Assembly: GCA_964438865.1 (NCBI GenBank)
Contig: CAYTMI010000002.1
Location: 186,001-250,000, forward strand
Source of the DNA: G016234445 sp964438865
GTDB taxonomy: Bacteria; Chloroflexota; Dehalococcoidia; Tepidiformales; Tepidiformaceae
Direction of reading: 5' to 3'
Length of the DNA stretch: 64,000 nucleotides
The notes beneath the pieces are model-generated. The model was not told where the DNA came from and ran no database searches. It was given only the letters and a program-made list of their open reading frames with translations. Position numbers and translations under genes: made by a program. Below are positions 16,784-24,488 of the stretch, piece after piece. Each line of letters starts with the position of its first letter. Position 1 is the first letter of the stretch.

Positions 16784-17290
16784 ATGGCCGATACCGCGGC
16801 AGCAGAATCCCTCATCACTGACGAGATGCGGGCCGAGATTGGCAAGCGCTCCCAACCCTGGACCTGCGAAGTGGACAAGCTCCAGGTCCGCATGTTCGCC
16901 CGGTCGGTCGGACACACCGACCCCATCTACTACGACGAGGCAGCCGCGAAGGCGGCCGGCTATCGCAGCCTCCCCTGCCCTCCCGGTTACCTGGGGACGC
17001 CGGTGTACAATCCGGCGACGAGCGACGTCACCTTCGGCGGCCGCCGGGGCAGCGGGCCGGGCCCTCAGCCTCGCCGCCCGCTCAAGCGCATCCTCAACGG
17101 CGGCACGGAGATCGAATACTTCGGCGACATCTGCGCGGGCGATGTCCTGACAGCGGTCAGCCACACCGCCGACATGGTTGAGCGGAAGGGCGGGCTCGGC
17201 GAGATGCTGATTACCACCAGCAAGACCGAATACACCAACCAGGACGGGAAGCTCGTGGCCGTTTCGACCGGCACCGGCATCCGCTACTAG
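16784..17290 (+). CDS. MaoC-like (hot-dog) dehydratase, N-terminal-half type subunit
   Basis: A 168-residue single hot-dog protein of the FAS1-like/HadA class. VRMFARSVGHTDPIYYDEAAAKAAGYRSLPCPPGYLG corresponds to the N-terminal half of MaoC double-hot-dog hydratases (A-x-S-x-G-D-x-x-P-x-Y/H-x-D), and TEIEYFGDICAGDVLTAVSHTADMVERKG is the hot-dog sheet. Alone it lacks the catalytic hydratase signature and is expected to pair with the next gene product to form a 3-hydroxyacyl-thioester dehydratase. It lies 18 bases before that gene; an SD-like GGAGG is eight bases from the ATG. Confidence 0.82.
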   Translation: MADTAAAESLITDEMRAEIGKRSQPWTCEVDKLQVRMFARSVGHTDPIYYDEAAAKAAGYRSLPCPPGYLGTPVYNPATSDVTFGGRRGSGPGPQPRRPLKRILNGGTEIEYFGDICAGDVLTAVSHTADMVERKGGLGEMLITTSKTEYTNQDGKLVAVSTGTGIRY

Positions 17291-17308
17291 GCGAAGGAGG
17301 CAGACGAA

Positions 17309-17725
17309 ATGGCAGCGACCTGGAACGACGTGAAGGAAGGCCAGGAGATTGGCCCCCTGGTCAAGAACTGCAGCACCCAGCAACTGGTCCAATGGGCCGC
17401 CGGGTCTGGCGACTTCTACCAGATTCATTATGACAAGGACTTTGCCGTCGGCACGGGCCTCAAGGGGCTGATCGTGCACGGCGCGCTCAAGAACGCTTTC
17501 CTCGGGCAACTGGTCCACGACTGGGTGGGCAACAACGGCCGCATCCAGAAGTACGGCTGCAGCTACCGCGGCATGGACTACCCGGACGAAGACGTCGTCT
17601 GCAAGGGCGTCGTCCGCAAGAAGTACGAAAAGGACGGCGAGAAGCTCGTGGACCTGGAGGTCTGGACCGAGAATCCCCAGGGCCAGCAGACCACGCCGGG
17701 TTCGGCCACCGTGGTGTTCAAGTAA
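17309..17725 (+). CDS. MaoC-like dehydratase, catalytic-half subunit
   Basis: A 138-residue hot-dog protein. The segment AAGSGDFYQIHYDKDFAVGTGLKGLIVHGALKNAFLGQLV carries the hydratase-2 pattern (D-x4-H-x-D... HG), with Asp and His in the usual catalytic positions, so this is the active half. With the preceding gene it would dehydrate or hydrate 3-hydroxyacyl thioesters. The SDR starts three bases after the stop, making a compact three-gene unit that resembles a multifunctional enzyme type 2 split into separate polypeptides. The acyl substrate is unknown. Confidence 0.85.
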   Translation: MAATWNDVKEGQEIGPLVKNCSTQQLVQWAAGSGDFYQIHYDKDFAVGTGLKGLIVHGALKNAFLGQLVHDWVGNNGRIQKYGCSYRGMDYPDEDVVCKGVVRKKYEKDGEKLVDLEVWTENPQGQQTTPGSATVVFK

Positions 17726-17728
17726 GCG

Positions 17729-18706
17729 ATGGCAGGACTACTGGAAGGCAAAGTTGTCGCGATGACCGGCGCCGGCCGGGGCATCGGGCGCGAATGCGCC
17801 CTCCTCGCCGCTTCCGAAGGCGCCCGGGTGGTGGTCAACGACCCCGGCGTGAACCCCGACGGGTCGGGCCACGACGACGGCCCCGCCGCACAGGTGGTGG
17901 AGGAGATCAAGAAGGCCGGGGGCCAGGCGGTGGCAAACTTCGCCGACGTCTCCACCATGGACGGCGGCGAGAGCGTGATCCGCACCGCACTCGATACCTG
18001 GGGCAAGCTCGACGGGCTCATCAACCTCGCAGCGATCCTCCGCGACCGGATGGTCTTCAACCTGACCGAACAGGAATGGGACGACGTCATCCGGGTGGAC
18101 CTGAAGGGCCACTTCACGACGATCAAGCCGGCCGCGGTCCTGATGCGGCAGCAGCGCTTCGGCCGGATTGTGAACTACAGCTCCGTATCCGGGCTGCAGG
18201 GCAACTCCGGGCAGGCGAACTACGGCGCGGCGAAGGCTGGCGTGGCGGGCCTCACCCGTGTTGCCGCGCGCGACCTGGGCCGCTACGGCGTCACCGTGAA
18301 CTGCATCGCTCCCGGGGCTTCGACCAGGCTGACGGCGACGGTGCCGCAGGCTTCCCGCGAACTGCGGGCGCAGCGCGGGATCGCCGGGGCAGGTGGACCG
18401 CCCGCGGCCACGGCCAGCAACCGGGCCGCGGAAGAAGCCGCCGCCATGCGGGGTCCCGACATGGTGGCGCCGATGACGGTCTACCTGCTCCTGGACGAAG
18501 CCTGGAACATCAACGGACGCATCTTCCAGGTGGCCGGGGGGCACGTGGGCCTGCTGCAGGACATGTACCCGCCGTTCAAGAACATCTACAAGCACGGCAA
18601 ATGGACGCTGGACGAGCTCCGGATGGTGGTGCCCGCCCAGTTGATGGCCGGCGTGGTCAACCCGGCGCCGCCGGCCGACGACCTCGCCATCCCCGGCCGG
18701 GGCTAA
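17729..18706 (+). CDS. SDR family oxidoreductase (3-hydroxyacyl-CoA dehydrogenase-like, MFE-2 type)
   Basis: A 325-residue SDR longer than the usual 250. The cofactor motif TGAGRGIG is at about 13-20, NDPG follows the second strand, NLAAILRD replaces NNAG, and the catalytic pair is in YGAAKAG. The extra C-terminal ~60 residues after the FQVAGGHVGLL strand are seen in SDRs related to the dehydrogenase domain of peroxisomal multifunctional enzyme type 2. Its partner genes encode the hydratase halves, so a joint role in beta-oxidation or its reverse is likely. A hairpin about 60 bases downstream may terminate the mRNA. Confidence 0.88.
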   Translation: MAGLLEGKVVAMTGAGRGIGRECALLAASEGARVVVNDPGVNPDGSGHDDGPAAQVVEEIKKAGGQAVANFADVSTMDGGESVIRTALDTWGKLDGLINLAAILRDRMVFNLTEQEWDDVIRVDLKGHFTTIKPAAVLMRQQRFGRIVNYSSVSGLQGNSGQANYGAAKAGVAGLTRVAARDLGRYGVTVNCIAPGASTRLTATVPQASRELRAQRGIAGAGGPPAATASNRAAEEAAAMRGPDMVAPMTVYLLLDEAWNINGRIFQVAGGHVGLLQDMYPPFKNIYKHGKWTLDELRMVVPAQLMAGVVNPAPPADDLAIPGRG

Positions 18707-18765
18707 CCCAGCCTGCGAACGGATGTCGCCCTGCTCCCAACAGACGCATGGAATCGGAACTGAAA

Positions 18766-18793
18766 CGAGGCCCCCGGTTCGCCGGGGGCCTCG
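18766..18793. terminator. bidirectional hairpin between convergent genes
   Basis: CGAGGCCCCCGG-TTC-GCCGGGGGCCTCG forms a stem of about 12 base pairs between the stops of the SDR gene (plus) and the chemotaxis receptor (minus). On the minus strand it is followed by TTTC, and on the plus strand by CTACTTGTTG, so U-tracts are weak; it is probably shared by both genes. Confidence 0.6.
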
Positions 18794-18818
18794 CTACTTG
18801 TTGCCATTGCCGCCGGGG

Positions 18819-20852
18819 TTAGCGGCGGCTTGCGCCTGCCCGCGCCACGGCCGCGGAGTCGATCCGGAACCGCCCGGCAGCCTCGTTCAGAGCCTGGGCG
18901 AGGTCCTTCATCTGGCCCGCCGTCGCCGCCAGTTCTTGCGACTGAGCGGAGATCTGTTCGGTGGAGGCGGAAACTTCTTCGGCACTGGCCGACGTCTCTT
19001 CGCTTGTGGCAGAGACTTGGATGATGGCCTCGGTCACCTTCGATGTGCCCTGGGCCATCTCGCCGGCGCCGCGCGCCGACTCCTCGGCGAGCGAGGCGAT
19101 CGTCTCGGCGGAGGCAACGATACGCTGGGCACCGGCCGAAAGGCCCTGGACGTCGGTGGCGATGCGCTGCATCTGCGTCGCCGACTGCTGGACGGACCCG
19201 ATGATGGTTTCCAGCGCGGAGCCCGCCTGGGCAGTGATTTCGCGCCCGGCCTGCACGTCCTTGACGCCAGCCGCCATCGCGTCGACCGCTTCGCGGGTCC
19301 CCTGCTGGACCTTGGCGATGAGGTCAGCGATTTCCTTGGTGGATGACGACGAGCGCTCGGCGAGTGAGCGGACGTTCTCTGCCACGACGGCGAAGCCGCG
19401 GCCCTGTTCGCCAGCCCGGGCAGCCTCGATGGCGGCGTTGAGGGCGAGGAGGTTGGTCTGGCCGGCGATGTCGTCGATCACCTTGACGATGTCGCCGATC
19501 TGCTGGCCGTATTCGCCGAGGAGGTCGACAGTCTTCGAAGCACGCTCGACGGCCTTGGCGATAGCCTCCATGGATGAGACGGCCTGGGTGACCGCCTGCT
19601 GGCCCTGGACTGCTGCCCCGCGGCTCTCCTCCGCGGCCTTCGCGACTTCTTCAGAGGCGGAGGCGACGGCGAGGATGCGCTGGCTCATCTGGCTGGCTTC
19701 GTTCTTGGATTCGTTGGCCGAATCCGCGTTCGACTGGGCCGCGGCGGCCACCTGCTGGGAACCGGCGGCGACACGCTCGACTTCGCGGGCCGACTCCTGC
19801 GAGAGAGATGCGAGCGAAACGGCCGAGCGGGTGACTTCGGTGATCGCGGATGCGATCTGGCCGGTGGCGGCAGCCATCTGCTCGGAGGACTCGCGAAGCT
19901 GGTCGCTGGCCCCGAGGATGTCTGTGGCGTTGGTCTTCACACCGCCGATGAGGCTGCGAAGGTTGGTGATCATCCGCGAGAGGCCATTCCCGAGGGCGTC
20001 ATCGGAGCCGCGGGGGGTGACTTCGGCCGTCAGGTCACCGTTCGCGACGGATTCGGTGGCGGCCACCATCTCCTTGAGGTAGACGGTCATTTCGGTGAAC
20101 GCGTCAGCGAGCTGACCCATTTCGTCCTTCGACTTGATGTCAACAGAGACGTTCACGTCGCCGCGGGAGATGGACCTGGCCGCGGAGGCGGCCTTGTTGG
20201 CGGCGCCGGCGATGGAACGGGCGAGCCAGAAGGCAATCCCGAAGCCGACGACGAGGGCCACGACGGTGAGCCCGATGAGCAGGGTGCGGGCCGAGGACGC
20301 AGCGGAGGCGGCAGCTCGGGCGGATGCATGGGCAAGATCAGCGTTGAACTGGGCCGTTTCATCGAGGGCGGAGTTCATCTCGCCGATCGCGTCGGTCATG
20401 CCCGCTGCCGCCTTGCTCGCGTCTTCGTCCTTGCCCGCTTCGAGGAGCACGAGGACTGCTTCGCGGGCGTCGGCGACGGCCGTCACCTTCTTTTCGACTC
20501 CGGCCCACTGGTCCACGTCGGCCTGGCTGGCGAACGTCGCGTGGTAGTCCGCCATCGCCTTGGCGGCAGCCGCGATCTCGGCCCGCGACTGCTTGATCAG
20601 GTCGGCGCGCTTGGTGACGTCCTTTTGCAGAAAGGCGCGCTTCTCTTCGCGGGCGCTGGCGATCATGTTGGAATTGGTCAGGAGGGCGAACTGGACCCCG
20701 AGGACGTTCTCCTGGTAAAGACGGTCGGTCCGGTTGGCCGACTGGTTGAGGCGTTGGATGCCCAAGACGGACACGGTGACCATCAGGACAAGGACGACGG
20801 CGAACGCCGCAAGCAGCTTCACCTGGATCTTGAGGTTGTTGAACCACGACAT
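18819..20852 (-). CDS. methyl-accepting chemotaxis protein
   Basis: About 677 residues. TM1 is at about 10-32 (VKLLAAFAVVLVLMVTVSVLG), then a helical extracellular sensor of ~155 residues, TM2 at about 188-210 (LLIGLTVVALVVGFGIAFWL), a HAMP domain, and a long coiled-coil signalling domain. Its conserved hairpin tip is IGDIVKVIDDIAGQTNLLALNAAIEAARAGEQGRGFAVVAENVRSLAERS. The four-helix ligand domain has no recognisable ligand motif and there is no C-terminal CheR-tether pentapeptide. It signals through CheW/CheA, which are not in this window. The start at 20852 is chosen from the TM1 position; a longer upstream frame would run through the structured leader. It is opposite in orientation to the adjacent dehydratase operon. 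Confidence 0.93.
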   Translation of the reverse strand: MSWFNNLKIQVKLLAAFAVVLVLMVTVSVLGIQRLNQSANRTDRLYQENVLGVQFALLTNSNMIASAREEKRAFLQKDVTKRADLIKQSRAEIAAAAKAMADYHATFASQADVDQWAGVEKKVTAVADAREAVLVLLEAGKDEDASKAAAGMTDAIGEMNSALDETAQFNADLAHASARAAASAASSARTLLIGLTVVALVVGFGIAFWLARSIAGAANKAASAARSISRGDVNVSVDIKSKDEMGQLADAFTEMTVYLKEMVAATESVANGDLTAEVTPRGSDDALGNGLSRMITNLRSLIGGVKTNATDILGASDQLRESSEQMAAATGQIASAITEVTRSAVSLASLSQESAREVERVAAGSQQVAAAAQSNADSANESKNEASQMSQRILAVASASEEVAKAAEESRGAAVQGQQAVTQAVSSMEAIAKAVERASKTVDLLGEYGQQIGDIVKVIDDIAGQTNLLALNAAIEAARAGEQGRGFAVVAENVRSLAERSSSSTKEIADLIAKVQQGTREAVDAMAAGVKDVQAGREITAQAGSALETIIGSVQQSATQMQRIATDVQGLSAGAQRIVASAETIASLAEESARGAGEMAQGTSKVTEAIIQVSATSEETSASAEEVSASTEQISAQSQELAATAGQMKDLAQALNEAAGRFRIDSAAVARAGASRR

Positions 20853-20872
20853 CGAAAAGGCACTCTCCCTGT

Positions 20873-20941
20873 TTAGCACCACAGAGGCCGCCGCCGTTGG
20901 TCTCGCAGGCGAACCACGGTGACGGTGCCCAGCGGCTCCAT
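20873..20941 (-). CDS. possible 22-residue leader peptide upstream of the chemotaxis receptor
   Basis: An ATG at 20941 directly preceded by TTGGGAGAG opens a short frame (MEPLGTVTVVRLRDQ..., ending in RPLWC) that stops at 20873, 20 bases before the receptor ATG. The frame is open further upstream, with RVFLYPDGSYRPVTLGE just before this Met, so it may instead be the end of a longer small protein. No homology evidence; recorded because of its position between a structured element and the receptor. Confidence 0.25.
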   Translation of the reverse strand: MEPLGTVTVVRLRDQRRRPLWC

Positions 20942-20945
20942 CTCT

Positions 20946-20996
20946 CCCAAGGTTACGGGTCGGTAAGAGCCATCCGGATAGAGGAATACCCTTGGG
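20946..20996 (-). promoter_or_regulatory. structured leader element upstream of the chemotaxis receptor
   Basis: On the minus strand CCCAAGG ... CCTTGGG (seven base pairs, 37 bases enclosed) surrounds two smaller palindromic parts: ATCCGGAT, and TTAC-CGACCC-GTAA. This has the look of a compact multi-stem RNA element, about 95 bases upstream of the receptor ATG. I cannot assign it to a known riboswitch class. Confidence 0.4.
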
Positions 20997-21091
20997 CGTT
21001 GGCAGAGGAAGGCCGTATGTTCGGGCGGTTTCAGGGAGGCTGGCGGACCCAATCGGGGAGCGCCCTCTTCCCACGTGGGAGGATGCAACAG

Positions 21092-21113
21092 ACCCCCGGG
21101 AGTGCCGGGGGCT
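21092..21113 (-). terminator. terminator-like hairpin after the metalloprotease gene
   Basis: AGCCCCCGG-CACT-CCGGGGGT (minus strand) forms a strong stem about 34 bases beyond the metalloprotease stop, followed by CTGTTGC. The U-tract is poor, so termination strength is uncertain, but it separates this gene from the chemotaxis receptor. Confidence 0.55.
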
Positions 21114-21146
21114 GCTGCCGTTCCGAATCCGGCGCGGCCCTGGGGC

Positions 21147-22574
21147 TCAGGGGAGGGGGAGGTCGCCGCTGGATGTCGCCATGAACCAGTAGGCCTGGCC
21201 TTCATGGAGGGTCGAGAGCGTGTTGAGCACAGCCGGCAACCCGGGGCCATAGCGCAGCCAGGCGCCAGTCGCCCGGTCGAATCCATAGACGACCTGGACG
21301 TCCCCGGTGCTGCCCGCGAGCGCGTCGGCTGGCGCGGTGTCGGCTCCAGACCAGGTCACGAGGTTCGCGCCCTTGGAGAGCCTCGCCTTGCGGCCTTGCC
21401 CGGGCGGCGTCTTCGTCGGCGTGGCGGTGGGCGGCGCCGAAGTCTTCGTGGGGGTCGCGGTCGCGGGGACTGTGGTCTTCGTGGGCGTGGCGGTGGCCTG
21501 GGCGGGACTGGTGGCCGTCGCTGTTGGGGTGTTCGTCCGCGTTGGTGTGGCCGTCGGCGGGACAGTTGTCGGCGTGGGCGTGTTGGTGCGGGTCGGGGTG
21601 GCGGTCGGCGGGGCCGTGGTGGGCGTGTTCGTCGGCGGAGCGGTGGTCGGCGTGCTGGTGGGGCCGCCGCCGGTGGCGCCGTAGATGGCGATGATGCCGG
21701 CGATGTCGTCCGCGTGGAGGGTGCGCTTGTTCGTGCCCTGGGTGTAGCTGGGGTACATCACCGCAGCCGAAATGGCCGAATGGCCGAGGCCAAGGGCGTG
21801 CCCGAATTCGTGGGTGGCGACGCTCTGGAGGTCGGTGTTGATGCCGCTCGTGCCGGTGGTCCAGGTCCAGCCCGGGTCGATCTCCATGTCGAACTCGACC
21901 GCGTCGTCCGGGTTGGGGGCGGTGCTGTACCAGGTGCAGGTGACGGCGAGCGTGCTGCCGGACTGGACCGCCCAGCCAACGGTGTTGCTGCCATCGGTGC
22001 TGTTGTTGCAGGCGCCGGTGCCAGCCGTGGTCGTCCCGGAGTTCGTGAAGGAGAAATTGGCGCCGACGGTGCCCCAGACGCTCGCACCGCCGTCCACGGC
22101 GCCCGAATCGCCGGTGAGTCCTCCGGGCTTGCCGGAACTGTTGTACCTCCAGCTTGGGTGTCGCCCGGACCACCAGTAGCTGTTGAGGACGTACTGGGCG
22201 CCGACTTCGCCTTCGACAACTTCAACGGCTCCGGGGAAGCGCGCCACCATCGCATCCTTGGCCGCGCGCGCTGCTGCCTCGAAGTCTTCGCCGGGGCGGC
22301 GCTCTATGAGGAGCTGGATGGCCACGTAGTAGGTCTGGCCGTCCTTCTCCACGGCGAGGTCGAGGTGCACATCGTCGAACTGGGCCTGGGTGCCGGCCTG
22401 GGCGTGCTGAGGGTGACCGCTGAAGGCGAAGAGGGCCGCTCCCCAGGGCAGCATCGCGAGCGAGAGAAGAGCGAAGACGAGCCTCGCCCTGCCAGCAAGC
22501 CTGCCTTGACCATCGTGGCTTTGGTCCGCCGTCACGCCGCGTCCTTCCCCCGCGGGCGCGCCCGGGTTGACCAT
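21147..22574 (-). CDS. secreted matrixin-type zinc metalloprotease with C-terminal surface domain
   Basis: A 475-residue exported protein. The signal segment is at about 30-60 (ARLVFALLSLAMLPWGAALFAF...AQA). The zinc site HEFGHALGLGH spans residues 255-265, followed by the Met-turn VMYP near 272-275, which together define a metzincin of the matrixin/M10-like type; the Glu at 256 is intact. A Thr/Pro linker of about 90 residues (repeated TPT units) leads to a ~75-residue C-terminal domain starting LSKGANLVTWSG. That domain resembles the N-terminal domain of the secreted protein at 32730-33488. No classical prodomain cysteine switch was noticed. It is divergent from alanine dehydrogenase. Confidence 0.88.
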   Translation of the reverse strand: MVNPGAPAGEGRGVTADQSHDGQGRLAGRARLVFALLSLAMLPWGAALFAFSGHPQHAQAGTQAQFDDVHLDLAVEKDGQTYYVAIQLLIERRPGEDFEAAARAAKDAMVARFPGAVEVVEGEVGAQYVLNSYWWSGRHPSWRYNSSGKPGGLTGDSGAVDGGASVWGTVGANFSFTNSGTTTAGTGACNNSTDGSNTVGWAVQSGSTLAVTCTWYSTAPNPDDAVEFDMEIDPGWTWTTGTSGINTDLQSVATHEFGHALGLGHSAISAAVMYPSYTQGTNKRTLHADDIAGIIAIYGATGGGPTSTPTTAPPTNTPTTAPPTATPTRTNTPTPTTVPPTATPTRTNTPTATATSPAQATATPTKTTVPATATPTKTSAPPTATPTKTPPGQGRKARLSKGANLVTWSGADTAPADALAGSTGDVQVVYGFDRATGAWLRYGPGLPAVLNTLSTLHEGQAYWFMATSSGDLPLP

Positions 22575-22728
22575 CGAGGGTCCCGAACGCGCGGCCGCGT
22601 CACCATGCTGTCCTTACCCTCGACTCGAAACCTATCCAGAAATACCGTGAGGAGGGGGCCAATTCCGCTCTATTTGGGTTAAATGTCGGTAACCTTGCTG
22701 CAAGAGCGGCCAGCTGGAGGGCAAGAAC

Positions 22729-23838
22729 ATGCGGGTGGGAACGGTCCGGGAGCGAAAAGACGGCGAGGCGCGGGTCGGGCTGACCCCCGAGGGCGTGTTC
22801 GCGCTCAGGGCGAGAGGCCACGAGGTCTTCGTGGAATCGGGCGCGGGAGCCGGTTCCGGCCACGGCGACACCGCCTATGCCGCCTCCGGAGCGCGAGTCG
22901 TGGCCGACGCCGCGGCGGTCTGGTCGGAGTGCGGCCTGGTCGTGAAGGTGAAGGAGCCCGTGCCCTCCGAGTACGGCTCTCTGCGACCGGGATGTGCCGT
23001 GTTCACCTACCTCCACCTCGCGGCCGACCGCCCCCTCACAGAACGGCTGCTCGCTTCGGGGTGCCCGTCGCTGGCCTACGAACTGGTGCGCAAGGCGGAC
23101 GGGTCGTTGCCGTTGCTGGCGCCGATGTCGCAGGTGGCGGGACGGATGGCCGCGGAGATCGGCGCCCACCTGCTGAAGCATCCCGGGCCGGGGCGAGGGA
23201 AGCTGCTCGGGGGAGTCGCCGGGGTGCCGCCCGGACGCGTGGTCATCCTTGGCTCGGGGACGGTGGCGACGGCGGCGGCGCGGGCGCTCATGGGGCTGGA
23301 CGCGCGAGTCACCGTCATGTCGCGCGACCTCGCCCGGCTTCTCTACCTCCAGGAGAACTTCGGGGGGCGCATTGCCACGCGGACCGCTTCGCCACAGAGC
23401 GTGGCGGAGGAACTGCACGGCGCGGACCTCGCCATCCTCGGCGTGCTCGTGCCCGGGGCGGCGGCGCCGAAAGTGGTCACGCGCGAGATGGTGCGGTCGA
23501 TGGGGCCGGGCGCGGTGATCGTAGACGTCTCCATCGACCAGGGCGGGGCTGCCGAGACGAGCCGGCCCACCACCCACAGCGACCCGTGGTACGTGGACGA
23601 AGGCGTTGTCCACTACTGCGTGACAAACATGCCCGGGGCGGTCCCGCAGACGAGCACCCAGGCCCTGACAAGCGCCACGCTCCCCTACGTCGAAGAACTG
23701 GCGGACCATGGCGTGGCGGGTGCCCTTTCGCGCGACCCGGCGCTGGCGCAGGCGCTGAGCACCTGGGGAGGCAAGCTCGTACGGGGGCCGGTGGCGGAGA
23801 CATTCGGGCTGGCCGCTGCCGCGAACCCGTTCCTGTAG
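22729..23838 (+). CDS. ald: alanine dehydrogenase
   Basis: A 369-residue NAD-dependent enzyme converting L-alanine to pyruvate and ammonia. The N-terminus RVGLTPEGVFALRARGHEVFVESGAG is the family signature (R..LTP.GV..L...GH.V.VE.GAG). KVKEPVPSEY and FTYLHLAAD carry catalytic Lys and His positions, and the Rossmann motif is VVILGSGTVATAAARALMGLDARVTVM. Length is normal. The ATG follows GGAGGGCAAGA. It faces the ATPase/TOPRIM pair convergently and has no operon partner. Confidence 0.93.
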   Translation: MRVGTVRERKDGEARVGLTPEGVFALRARGHEVFVESGAGAGSGHGDTAYAASGARVVADAAAVWSECGLVVKVKEPVPSEYGSLRPGCAVFTYLHLAADRPLTERLLASGCPSLAYELVRKADGSLPLLAPMSQVAGRMAAEIGAHLLKHPGPGRGKLLGGVAGVPPGRVVILGSGTVATAAARALMGLDARVTVMSRDLARLLYLQENFGGRIATRTASPQSVAEELHGADLAILGVLVPGAAAPKVVTREMVRSMGPGAVIVDVSIDQGGAAETSRPTTHSDPWYVDEGVVHYCVTNMPGAVPQTSTQALTSATLPYVEELADHGVAGALSRDPALAQALSTWGGKLVRGPVAETFGLAAAANPFL

Positions 23839-23858
23839 GCGTCGAGGTGCCGGTCGCG

Positions 23859-24488
23859 TCAGACCCAGCCGTTGACGGCCACGGCGCTTTGGATGTCCTC
23901 CTCCAATCGTGCGAACGCTGGCAGGCGGCGAAGCGCGGCGAACCCGACGGACAGCTCGGCGATCCTCTTGATTGCAAAAGAGGTCTCGAAGTTCTTCAGT
24001 CGCCGTCCGCGAAGTTCGCTGGCTGTTTCCAACAGCCTGTTGAGTTGAACCTTCGGATCAGGCAGCCCCTCCAGAGTCGCCATTCCGGGCAGGGCCAGAT
24101 GCACTCTTCCATTGGGGTTGCCGGCTGCTCCCCGGATAGCCACTTCGTCCGACAAGAGCCACGCCTCTGTCATCCGTACCGGGACCACCGGCACAGTCGC
24201 CGGGGTCGTCGGCACGACGCGGCGAATCTCCGCTCGGCGGGAATCCAGTGAAGCCCTCTCAGCATCACGATGCACAAACAGCAAGTCGCACGGGAACAGG
24301 CTCAGGGCGGCAGAGATGCGCCTGTCGAGCCCATACCGTTGGGCTGGCAGGCGGTCGAGGTCTGCGAACCGCGGCTCGAGGGCTCGACGAACTCCGGCCT
24401 CCAGCAGAAGCCATCTGAGGATCGGAAGAAGCGACTCATCGCTGGGTCCGTCCGCCAGGAGCGTGAAACGGAGCGTGTCAGTCGGCAT
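23859..24488 (-). CDS. TOPRIM-like (DUF4276-like) protein, partner of an ABC-type ATPase
   Basis: A 209-residue protein. The N-terminal LADGPSDESLLPILRWLL resembles the first acidic motif of TOPRIM-like/DUF4276 proteins, followed by CDLLFVHRDAE (the D-x-D-type strand) and RMTEAWLLSD, which resembles the ETEAWLLAD motif of that family. TOPRIM folds bind metal and cut or modify nucleic acid, so a nuclease role is plausible but unproven. Its ATG overlaps the end of the ATPase gene by 11 bases, indicating coupled translation. Third-position base choice appears less G/C-biased than in the neighbours, suggesting acquisition by transfer. Partner context resembles two-gene phage-defence modules. Confidence 0.65.
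   Translation of the reverse strand: MPTDTLRFTLLADGPSDESLLPILRWLLLEAGVRRALEPRFADLDRLPAQRYGLDRRISAALSLFPCDLLFVHRDAERASLDSRRAEIRRVVPTTPATVPVVPVRMTEAWLLSDEVAIRGAAGNPNGRVHLALPGMATLEGLPDPKVQLNRLLETASELRGRRLKNFETSFAIKRIAELSVGFAALRRLPAFARLEEDIQSAVAVNGWV

Noticed and set aside
21147..22560. TPT repeat stretch as a tandem nucleotide repeat or CRISPR-like array
   Set aside because: The repetition is in codons for Thr/Pro of a linker and varies in bases; it is low-complexity coding sequence.
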